Positions 33,604-40,901 of a stretch of 64,000 bases of DNA are shown in pieces. Both the position numbers and the translations under genes were made by a program. The notes under the pieces are model-generated. The model saw only the letters and a program-made list of their open reading frames with translations. It had not been told where the DNA came from and did no database searches. This DNA is from Nitratidesulfovibrio sp. (GTDB taxonomy: Bacteria; Desulfobacterota; Desulfovibrionia; Desulfovibrionales; Desulfovibrionaceae). Numbering within the stretch: position 1 is the stretch's first letter; each line of letters opens with the position of its first letter. The stretch covers positions 124,001 through 188,000 of the forward strand of contig NZ_JBDXXH010000007.1 of assembly GCF_040373385.1 (NCBI RefSeq). Direction: 5' to 3'.

Positions 33604-34067
33604 GCGACGCGCACTCGACATCTCCTCCGCCCGGCCTCCCTTCCGGTCCGCCGCGCGACGGCGGTGCGGGCCATGGGCCGGACGACGCCCCCGCGCCTGT
33701 CCGGCTGCTGCTGGTGGACGACGAGGCGGGCTTCATCCGGGTGATGCAGAAGCGTCTGACCCGGCGCGGCTACGCGGTGGATACGGCGGGCAGCGGCACC
33801 GAGGCCCTGCGCGCCCTGCGCGGCGCCACCTATGACGCGGCCGTGTGCGACCTGAAGATGGACGACATGGACGGCTTCGAGCTGTTGCGCGTGGTGCGGC
33901 GCATGGCCCCGGAAATGGCGGTGATCATGCTGACCGGCCATGGCGGGGCGGAAGAAGCCCGCGAGGGCATGCGTCTTGGCGCGGCAGGGTACCTGCTGAA
34001 GCCGTGCGAGATGGAGGAACTGGTCTGCGCCATAGAGCGGGCCCTGGGGCGCCCGGACGCGGGGTAG
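33600..34067 (+). CDS. Single-domain response regulator
   Basis: A 155-residue protein with a disordered 35-residue head and a receiver domain: LLLVDDEAGF, phospho-acceptor D84 in AVCDLKMDDMDGF, MLTGHGG and the lysine in YLLKPCEMEEL. No DNA-binding or enzymatic output is attached. The ATG overlaps the kinase stop by four bases, so the two are translationally coupled. It probably relays phosphate from the upstream kinase to a partner encoded elsewhere. Confidence 0.93.
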   Translation: MSDAHSTSPPPGLPSGPPRDGGAGHGPDDAPAPVRLLLVDDEAGFIRVMQKRLTRRGYAVDTAGSGTEALRALRGATYDAAVCDLKMDDMDGFELLRVVRRMAPEMAVIMLTGHGGAEEAREGMRLGAAGYLLKPCEMEELVCAIERALGRPDAG

Positions 34068-34123
34068 CGCGCCGGAGTTGTCCATGGCGGGCACCGGGCA
34101 GGCCGGGGCGTGCGCCCCCCCTA

Positions 34124-34174
34124 TCGTGCTGTCGCCCCTGTCGTGCTGTCGCCCCTGTCGTGCTGTCGCCCCTG
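34124..34174 (+). repeat. Three perfect 17-bp tandem repeats (TCGTGCTGTCGCCCCTG)
   Basis: Three identical head-to-tail copies lie 120 bases upstream of the site-2 protease start. The unit differs from the 17-bp triplication near 31500 but has the same length and copy number. Confidence 0.95.
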
Positions 34175-34293
34175 GCCCGCCTGTCGCCCCTTACTCCGTG
34201 CGCAGTCCCCCCCTGCCTGTACCGCTCGCCGCAAGGCTCGCGTCGCCGCGCGCCCCTTGCCCTGCCCCCGCCTTCGTGGTAGCCGCTGGGGTC

Positions 34294-34968
34294 ATGTTCG
34301 AAACCGATATTGCCGCCAAGGTCAAGCTGTTGGCCGCCGCCTTCGTGCCCATGCTGCTCGGCATGGTCTGCCACGAAGTGGCGCACGGCTGGGCCGCGTG
34401 GAAGCGCGGCGACCCCACCGCCAAGATGCTGGGCAGGTTGACCCTGAACCCCCTGCCGCATCTGGACGTGATGGGCTCGCTGCTGTTCGTCTTCACCGCC
34501 CTTACCAGTCCCTTCATTCTCGGCTGGGCCAAGCCCGTGCCCGTGAACCCCCGGTACTTCAAGTCCATCCGGCGCGACATGGCGCTGGTTTCCGTGGCCG
34601 GTCCGCTGACCAACATGCTGGTGGCCCTGGGGTTCGCCCTGTGCCTGCGCCTGCTTACGCTGGTCCTGCCCGTGGAGCTGTGGGGCGGCAACGGAGTATA
34701 CGACTTTTTCCTGTACATGTTCTTCATCGGCATCAAGGTGAACTTCATGCTGGCATGGTTCAACCTGATTCCCATTCCGCCGCTGGACGGCGGCAGCATT
34801 CTTGCGGGCATCCTGCCGCGCTCCATAAGCTGGCACTACCAGAAGATGGAACGGTACGGGCTGCTTCTGCTGGTGGTGTTGCTGGCGACCGGGGTGCTGT
34901 TTCCCGTGTTGTCCCCGCTGGTGCAACATTCACAGGCGTTCGTGCTGTGGCTGGTGGGATTGGACTAG
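34294..34968 (+). CDS. Site-2 protease family (M50) membrane metalloprotease
   Basis: A 224-residue integral membrane protein with five or six helices. The zinc site is HEVAH at residues 27-31 in the first helix, and the second motif is NLIPIPPLDGG near residue 160, as in the short YwhC/rseP-like M50B subgroup that lacks PDZ domains. These cut membrane-embedded substrates; the target here is unknown. The start was placed at the ATG that begins the first membrane segment; a long Pro/Arg/Cys-rich upstream extension in the same frame spans the 17-bp repeats and is not credible protein. Confidence 0.9.
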   Translation: MFETDIAAKVKLLAAAFVPMLLGMVCHEVAHGWAAWKRGDPTAKMLGRLTLNPLPHLDVMGSLLFVFTALTSPFILGWAKPVPVNPRYFKSIRRDMALVSVAGPLTNMLVALGFALCLRLLTLVLPVELWGGNGVYDFFLYMFFIGIKVNFMLAWFNLIPIPPLDGGSILAGILPRSISWHYQKMERYGLLLLVVLLATGVLFPVLSPLVQHSQAFVLWLVGLD

Positions 34969-35176
34969 CGTTTCACGCCGCCCCGCGCCGCCGTGCCTGA
35001 AGCCGCAGGCCAGCTGTCCCAAACGGCGCGCGTGGCTGCATCGTCCGTATCCGCCCGCCGTCCCGCCGTGGCCCACGCATGGCCGGGCGGCGTTGTGCCG
35101 AGGGTACGCGGGCCCTTCCCGCTGCCCGTGCGCTGCATATTTCGACATCCCATCCCCATCGGAGGAACGACAGATC

Positions 35177-36166
35177 ATGACCACCCCCGACAAGCGCACC
35201 GTTTCCGGCATGCGGCCCACCGGGCCGTTGCACCTTGGCCACTACTTCGGCGTGCTGAAGAACTGGGTCGAGATGCAGCATGAAATGGAGGCGTTCTTCT
35301 TCGTGGCCGACTGGCACGCCCTGACCAGCGACTACGCCGACCCCGCGCGTATCCGCGAGTTTGTGCCCGAACTGGTCACCGACTGGGTGGCCGCCGGCCT
35401 GGACCCGGAAAAGTGCGTGATGTTCCAGCAGTCGCACATCAAGGAACACGCGGAATTGCACCTTATCCTGTCCATGATCACTCCGGTGAGCTGGCTGGAA
35501 CGCAACCCCACCTACAAGGAACAGAAGCAGGAAGTGGTCAACAAGGACCTCGGCAACTACGGGTTCCTGGGCTACCCTGTGCTGATGGCCTCCGACATCC
35601 TGATCTACCACCCCAAATGGGTGCCCGTGGGCCAGGACCAGTTGCCCCACCTGGAGCTGACCCGCGAAATCGCGCGGCGCTTCAACTTCCTGTACGGTGA
35701 GTACTTCCCCGAGCCGGAAGCGCGCCTGACCCCGGCGGCCAAGTGTCCCGGCCTTGATGGCCGCAAGATGTCCAAAAGCTACGGCAACGCCATCTACCTG
35801 CGCGACACCATGGACGAAATCACCCCCAAGGTGCGCGGCATGTTCACCGACACCAACCGCCTGCGCAAGAGCGACCCCGGCAACCCCGACGTGTGCAACC
35901 TGTTCCCCTATCACGAACTGATGGCCACCCCGGAACAGCAGGCCGAAATTCGCCAGGGCTGCACCTCTGCCTCGCTGGGTTGCGTGGACTGCAAGAAGAT
36001 ATTCCTCGAAAACCTCGGTGCCTTCCTGGGCCCGTTGCACGAGCGCCGCGCCGCGCTGCTGGCCAACCCCAAGGGCATTCAGGACATTCTGGAGGCCGGG
36101 GACACCCGCGCCCGCGCCGAGGCGTCGAGAATCATGGCGGGCGTGCGAGACCGCCTCAACTTCTAG
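35177..36166 (+). CDS. trpS: Tryptophanyl-tRNA synthetase
   Basis: A 329-residue class I aminoacyl-tRNA synthetase that charges tRNA-Trp in the cytoplasm. Signature HLGH lies at residues 19-22 and KMSKS follows in GLDGRKMSKSYGN; the segments SHIKEHAEL and PVGQDQLPHLELTREIA are typical of TrpS. Length fits bacterial enzymes (about 330). The ATG has a GGAGGAA site at good spacing. It lies 208 bases after the site-2 protease gene, and a structured repeat element begins at its stop codon. Confidence 0.97.
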   Translation: MTTPDKRTVSGMRPTGPLHLGHYFGVLKNWVEMQHEMEAFFFVADWHALTSDYADPARIREFVPELVTDWVAAGLDPEKCVMFQQSHIKEHAELHLILSMITPVSWLERNPTYKEQKQEVVNKDLGNYGFLGYPVLMASDILIYHPKWVPVGQDQLPHLELTREIARRFNFLYGEYFPEPEARLTPAAKCPGLDGRKMSKSYGNAIYLRDTMDEITPKVRGMFTDTNRLRKSDPGNPDVCNLFPYHELMATPEQQAEIRQGCTSASLGCVDCKKIFLENLGAFLGPLHERRAALLANPKGIQDILEAGDTRARAEASRIMAGVRDRLNF

Positions 36167-36367
36167 TTGCCGCTGCGGCCGGGCGCTTTTGCCCGATCGC
36201 TGCGTCAAACGGCATGGCCGCTCCGGTCGAGTACGGTAAGAGCGCGCTGCGGTCCGCATCCGTAGGACTCGTGCGGAGCACTCATCCAACGGCTGAGGCA
36301 CACTCCCGTCACGGCCATGCCGTTTTCCTTGCCCTCGGGGCAAAATCGCCTCGGCGGCAACGGCAAC
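36167..36367 (+). repeat. Structured intergenic element, copy 3 (diverged, with insertion)
   Basis: It starts at the base after the trpS stop. Read on the plus strand it has an imperfect outer stem (GTTGCCGCTGC with the GGCAAC end), a middle TTTTGCCCGA pairing with TCGGGGCAAAA, and an inner AACGGCATGGCC pairing with GGCCATGCCGTT. The core TCCGGTCGAGTACGG and the ACACTCCC segment correspond to the cores of copies 1 and 2. About 50 extra bases, including a GTGCGGAGCAC-like segment, expand the terminal loop. The stems differ in sequence from the other copies but remain paired. Confidence 0.7.
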
Positions 36368-36597
36368 TCGGATACCCTGTTGTCGCAATGTTGGGCGCAG
36401 GCAAGCGCCTTGCCCCGAACGATGCGTCCGCCTTTCGCATGGCGCGCGTCGCCCTCGGGCAGGCTGTGCGGAGAGTGCCTACATCGCATCGGGTGGGCGG
36501 GTGATAGACTCATTTGATGGTCAGGGTAGATATCTACTCTTTCGAATTCTCAGGACGACCGCGCCGGACATCCGACGCACTGCCAAGCGAGGCGACG
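36368..36597. other. Promoter region of the cysteine-cluster gene
   Basis: No gene is evident. It contains a perfect 12-base palindrome GTAGATATCTAC at 36526-36537, about 60 bases before the downstream start, which may be an operator. Confidence 0.5.
36526..36537. promoter_or_regulatory. Perfect 12-base palindrome, possible operator
   Basis: GTAGATATCTAC is self-complementary, AT-rich in GC-rich surroundings, and lies 60 bases upstream of the YkgJ-type gene start, next to a TTGATG box. No regulator is identifiable. Confidence 0.4.
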
Positions 36598-37419
36598 ATG
36601 ACCGGCGAGACGAACAACTGTAGCGGATGCGGCCCGGCAGGTGCGGAGGCCGCACAGGGCGACGAGACCCAGGCCTTTCTGGAAAGCCTGCCGGAACTGC
36701 ATGCGGGCCAGACCTTTCAGTTTGCCTGCCATCCCGGCGTGCGCTGCTTCAACGCCTGCTGTTCCGACCTGAACATGCCGCTCACGCCGTACGACGTGCT
36801 GCGGCTGCGCCGCAACCTGGGCATGGGCAGCGAGGCATTCATCAACACCCATGCCAGGGTGGGGCAGTACCCGGACACCGGCTTTCCCGCCCTGTTCCTG
36901 CGCATGAGCGACCACCCGCTGAAGCTGTGTCCGTTCGTCAGTGATGCCGGGTGCACCGTGTATCCCGACCGTTCCGGCGCCTGCCGCACCTATCCGTTGG
37001 GGCGCGCCACCAAGGAAGACGAGTCGGGCAACGTGGTGGAGCAGTTCTTCGTGGTGCGCGAGGAACACTGTCGCGGGTTCGATGAATCCGGCGAATGGTC
37101 CAGCGGCACCTGGCTGGCCGATCAGGGGCTGGAACCGTACAATGCCTCCAACGACCGCTACATGCGCCTCATGGCGCGCTGCAAGCGGCAGGGCGCGGCC
37201 ATCAGCCCCAAGCAGGCCACCATGGTGCTGCTGGCGTGTTATCAGCTTGACCGTTTCGTCGATTTCATCCGGGGCGTGAAGCTGTTCGATCGGCTGGAGA
37301 TGGACGCGGACCGTCAGCAGCAGGTGCTGGATGACGAGGAAGCCCGCCTGGATTTCGCCTACGACTGGGCGGAACTGGTGCTGTTCGGCGACTGCGCGGC
37401 GTTGCGCATGAAGGGATAG
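36598..37419 (+). CDS. YkgJ-family cysteine-cluster protein
   Basis: A 273-residue protein whose core is the CxBxxx-type cluster: C44 in FACHPGVRC, C50, and C54C55 in NACCSDLNMPLTPYDVLRLRRNLGM, then CPFVSDAGCTVYPDRSGACRTYPLG further on. This is the YkgJ/DUF-type zinc- or iron-chelating family of unknown function, often thought to bind Fe-S or zinc. A short head has extra cysteines (NCSGCGPAG). The later ATG was chosen for its GAGG-type site; an ATG 84 bases upstream would overlap the palindrome region. Stands alone. Confidence 0.88.
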   Translation: MTGETNNCSGCGPAGAEAAQGDETQAFLESLPELHAGQTFQFACHPGVRCFNACCSDLNMPLTPYDVLRLRRNLGMGSEAFINTHARVGQYPDTGFPALFLRMSDHPLKLCPFVSDAGCTVYPDRSGACRTYPLGRATKEDESGNVVEQFFVVREEHCRGFDESGEWSSGTWLADQGLEPYNASNDRYMRLMARCKRQGAAISPKQATMVLLACYQLDRFVDFIRGVKLFDRLEMDADRQQQVLDDEEARLDFAYDWAELVLFGDCAALRMKG

Positions 37420-37590
37420 CGGCAACGTTGCGCCACCTCCGTCGGGGGGTGCGGGGGGCGCCACATGCCGTCGATCCTGGACGGACGGTATTCTGCCAGG
37501 CCGCGCTTTCGCGTCATGTTCAATGTTCAACCAATGTCCAATGTCCGCCCGGCCATGTTCCCGCATGCCAGACGGTAACCGGAGCCAGCC

Positions 37591-38112
37591 ATGGACGCAG
37601 CCCAGCCTGACCTGATGCACCCCGCCGTGGTGGACCGCGCCGTGCTGCCTGCCCTGCTGGCGCCCCGCCGCGCCGCCGGGCAGCGGGTGGTGTTCACCAA
37701 CGGCTGTTACGACATCCTGCACCCCGGTCACGTGGATCTGCTGGCCCGCGCCAGGGCCGAGGGCGACCTGCTGGTGCTGGGCCTGAATTCCGATGCCTCG
37801 GTGCGCCGTCAGGGCAAGGGCGCGGACCGTCCGGTGAACCCCTTCGCGGTGCGGGCCTACGTGCTGGCGCATCTGGCCAGCGTGGACCATGTGGTGGAGT
37901 TCGACGAGGATACCCCCCACGCCCTCATCGCGGAAATCCAGCCCGATGTGCTGGTGAAGGGCGGCGACTGGTCCGTGGACCGCATCGTGGGCCGCGACAT
38001 CGTGCAGGCCCGCGGGGGCCGGGTGCTCAGCCTGCCCCTGTTGCCGGGATTTTCCACCACGGGACTCATTCGGCGCATTCGGGCCGGGCTGTCCGCAGGG
38101 GAGCACGAATAG
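37591..38112 (+). CDS. D-glycero-beta-D-manno-heptose 1-phosphate adenylyltransferase (HldE C-terminal type)
   Basis: A 173-residue nucleotidyltransferase with the HxGH motif HPGH at 44-47 in [19 protein letters not shown], then [35 protein letters not shown] and the FSTTGLI end motif. This is the RfaE domain II enzyme, which joins AMP to heptose 1-phosphate in ADP-heptose synthesis for LPS inner core. The kinase domain (RfaE domain I) is absent, so in this organism the two steps are on separate polypeptides. It is followed by a strong terminator. Confidence 0.92.
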   Translation: MDAAQPDLMHPAVVDRAVLPALLAPRRAAGQRVVFTNGCYDILHPGHVDLLARARAEGDLLVLGLNSDASVRRQGKGADRPVNPFAVRAYVLAHLASVDHVVEFDEDTPHALIAEIQPDVLVKGGDWSVDRIVGRDIVQARGGRVLSLPLLPGFSTTGLIRRIRAGLSAGEHE

Positions 38113-38176
38113 CGCGGAACCTTTTTTTTCGGCTTGTTTCGCAGGGGGCTTGCGCGTTCTGGTTTGCAACGCACGC

Positions 38177-38220
38177 AAAACACCCCGGTATTCCTTGGGA
38201 ATACCGGGGTGTTTTGTTTT
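38177..38220. terminator. Strong bidirectional terminator
   Basis: AAAACACCCCGGTATTCC and GAATACCGGGGTGTTTT form a near-perfect stem around TTGG, flanked by an A-run and a T-run. It lies between the convergent heptose adenylyltransferase and PEP-synthase-like genes. Confidence 0.9.
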
Positions 38221-38288
38221 TGCGCAAGCGCATCGCGCAGGTGGTATCGCGCGGCGTGCGGCTTGCGTGATTGTTTTGTGTCCGGGGC

Positions 38289-40898
38289 TCAGTGGTAGCG
38301 CCCGTGCAGGAAATTGTCCGCGAAGCGCTGTACCGCCGCCTCGTCCACCATCAGCATGTCCATCTGGCGGGTGACGATGAGCAGCCGCCCCAGCTGCACC
38401 AGACGCTCCGCAATCTGGGCCGCCGCGAACTTCTGGTAGCGGGCGGTGACCATGTCGCCGCGCACCTCGACATGGAAGCCCAGGGATTCCAGGATGATGC
38501 CGATGCAGCGCACCCGGCGGTTCTTGCGCGTTTCGTCCGCTGCCCCGCCCTTGAACTGGAAGGTGATGTAGTTCTTGTTCATGGTCTGGCCGCAGTAGGC
38601 GTCCAGCACCCCGTAGTGGTAGCCCACGCGTGAACTGAAGTTCAGGTACTTGTCGGATACCAGCGCATAGCTGCGGTCGCCGAAGCGTTGACCGTGCATG
38701 GTAGGCGGTTCGATCATGTGGCGGCTCATGACGGACAGAAAGCCGCTCATGTCCACCGGGCGCGGCTCGCGGTGGTGCACCGCCGGGTCCAGCATGCCTT
38801 CAAGCAAGGCCTTGAACGGAGCGGAAACCGCCTGTTCCGGCCATACATAGGGGCCATCCACCCCGGCAAGGCCGCCCCCCAGGTCGATGACGTGCAGGTC
38901 CAGCGGCACCGGGGCCTTCATTTCAACGGCCACCGCACCGGCATCGGACACGGTGTCCGACAGCCGGAACATGTGGGCATAGGACAGTTCGTGCACGAAG
39001 CGCATCACGTCATGGATGGTGCGGCATGCGGCGGGGGTGAAGTCGGCGGCCTTGGGGTCGTGCAGGTTGAGCGGCGAGACCAGTGCGGCCACCTGCTTGA
39101 GCAGGTTGTGGATGGGCGTATCGCGCAGGCACACGGCGTGTTCCTCGCGCAGGGGCAGCAGTTCCTCCACCCGGCCTAGGTAGACCCGGCAGGAGAAGGC
39201 GTCCACGGTCACCTGCATGCCTGCGGGCAGTGCGGTCATGGCCCCCGGCGCGTTGACGATGGTGGGCACGCCGAATTCCCGCGCCAGCGAGGCCATGTGC
39301 CCGGTGATGCTGCCCGCCTCCGCCACGATGGCCTGGGCGCGCTGCATGACCAGCACGTAGGACGGCGAGGAATGCATGGCCACCAGGATGCCACCTTCCG
39401 GGAACAGGGCCAGTTCCTCCGCGCTTCCGGGCTGGACCACGGGGCCGCAGCCCACGCCGGGGCAGGCGGGCTCGCCGCCGTGCAACAGTACCGGATAGCC
39501 CTCGATGAGCGGCGTGGTGCGCGCGTCGCCGCGCGGGGTGGTGGTCAGCGGGCGGGCCTGGAGCAGCAACAGCCGTCCGGCCTGGTCCAGCGCCCATTCC
39601 ACGTCCTGCGGCACACCGTAGTGCGCCTCCACCTGCCTGCCGATGCGGGCGAGCTCGGCGGCCTGGGCGTCGGTCAGGCAGGGGGTGTCGCGCTGGGCCT
39701 CGGGCACGTCTTCCTCGCGCAGGCGCCCGTCCTCGCCGGGGGTCAGGCGACGGGCCTTGCACACCACGTTGCGCGCTACCGGGCGGGGCGCATCCTCGCG
39801 GCTGAACAGCCAGGTGTCCGGTTCCATCTCTCCGTCCACCACGGCCGCGCCCAGTCCCCATGCGGCGTTGATGACCATGGAATCGGACAGCAGGTCCACC
39901 GGGTGGCGGGTGAACAGTACCCCCGCAGCCACGGAATCCACCATCTCCATGCAGGCCACGGCCATGGCGCTGGCATCCAGGGTGATGCCCTGGTGCAGGC
40001 GGTACACGATGGCCTGGGGCATGAACAGGCTGGCCACCACCCGCTTCCACGCATCCACCACGCCGTCGCGGTTCACGTTGAGCACCGAAAGGTACTGCCC
40101 GGCGAAGGACACGTGACTGTCCTCGCTGAGCGCGCTGGAGCGAACCGCCAGCCGCAGTGGAACCCCGCCGCCAACGCCTGCATCATCCACGGAGCCGAAC
40201 GCCGCGTCGCAGGCGGCGTGCAGGGCGTCCACCACATCCGGCGGCACGGTGGCGGCGGCAAACAGGGACTGGATGTCCTCGGCCACGTCCAGCACGCTTT
40301 CCGGGTCCTGGGGGTCCACATCGCGCAAGCGCTTGCGTATTTCGCCCATCAGTCCGTCATGTTCCATGAAGGCGTAGTAAGCGCGGGTGGTTATGGCAAA
40401 GCCGCGCGGCACCGGCACCCCCACGCGCGAGGTCAGTTCGCCGAGGTTGGCGCACTTGCCCCCCACCCAGTCCACCATGTCGCCGTTGATTGCGGCAAAG
40501 GGCAGGGCGTAGGCCTCCACCGTGGCCTGGGGGCGGCTTTCGAGCAGTTCGGTGATTTCGGTGTTGATGCGTTCCACCACGCCGGGCAGGGCGGGGTAGG
40601 CATCGCCCGAGATGGCATTGAGCGCGGTGGCCATGCGCATGGCGTGGAACACCGCGCGGGTGGCTTGCGAGCGCAGCCACGTGGCCCCGAACAGGGTACA
40701 CCCCGCGACCTTCTCGTCCATGTCCGCGAGAATGCGTGCAAGCTCGGCGTTGGAGTCCAGCAGGTCCTTGAAGTGGGCGTAGCGGGCGCGGAATACCCGC
40801 ATGACCCGTTCGCGCGATTCGGCGTCCACGGCGCGCCTGTGGCCGAACAGCCCGCGCAGGCGTTCCAGCAGCGAGGAAGGCGGCGGCGCGGCAAGCAT
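38289..40898 (-). CDS. PEP/pyruvate-binding phosphotransferase-like protein lacking the C-terminal barrel
   Basis: An 869-residue protein. After a 145-residue helical head comes a PPDK_N/PEP synthase ATP-grasp domain (GGKCANLGELTSRVGVPVPRG, RSSALSEDSHVSFAGQY, RHPVD, VEWALD; about 145-455), then the swivelling phosphohistidine domain with H534 in GSITGHMASLAREFGVP. PEP synthase and PPDK end with a TIM barrel that binds PEP/pyruvate; here the last 260 residues (LGGGLAGVDGPYVWPEQ, HHREPRPVDMSGFLSVMS) do not resemble it. It may phosphorylate another substrate or protein. It is four bases from the upstream AAA+ regulator gene and surely cotranscribed with it. Confidence 0.88.
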   Translation of the reverse strand: MLAAPPPSSLLERLRGLFGHRRAVDAESRERVMRVFRARYAHFKDLLDSNAELARILADMDEKVAGCTLFGATWLRSQATRAVFHAMRMATALNAISGDAYPALPGVVERINTEITELLESRPQATVEAYALPFAAINGDMVDWVGGKCANLGELTSRVGVPVPRGFAITTRAYYAFMEHDGLMGEIRKRLRDVDPQDPESVLDVAEDIQSLFAAATVPPDVVDALHAACDAAFGSVDDAGVGGGVPLRLAVRSSALSEDSHVSFAGQYLSVLNVNRDGVVDAWKRVVASLFMPQAIVYRLHQGITLDASAMAVACMEMVDSVAAGVLFTRHPVDLLSDSMVINAAWGLGAAVVDGEMEPDTWLFSREDAPRPVARNVVCKARRLTPGEDGRLREEDVPEAQRDTPCLTDAQAAELARIGRQVEAHYGVPQDVEWALDQAGRLLLLQARPLTTTPRGDARTTPLIEGYPVLLHGGEPACPGVGCGPVVQPGSAEELALFPEGGILVAMHSSPSYVLVMQRAQAIVAEAGSITGHMASLAREFGVPTIVNAPGAMTALPAGMQVTVDAFSCRVYLGRVEELLPLREEHAVCLRDTPIHNLLKQVAALVSPLNLHDPKAADFTPAACRTIHDVMRFVHELSYAHMFRLSDTVSDAGAVAVEMKAPVPLDLHVIDLGGGLAGVDGPYVWPEQAVSAPFKALLEGMLDPAVHHREPRPVDMSGFLSVMSRHMIEPPTMHGQRFGDRSYALVSDKYLNFSSRVGYHYGVLDAYCGQTMNKNYITFQFKGGAADETRKNRRVRCIGIILESLGFHVEVRGDMVTARYQKFAAAQIAERLVQLGRLLIVTRQMDMLMVDEAAVQRFADNFLHGRYH

Positions 40899-40901
40899 GG
40901 G

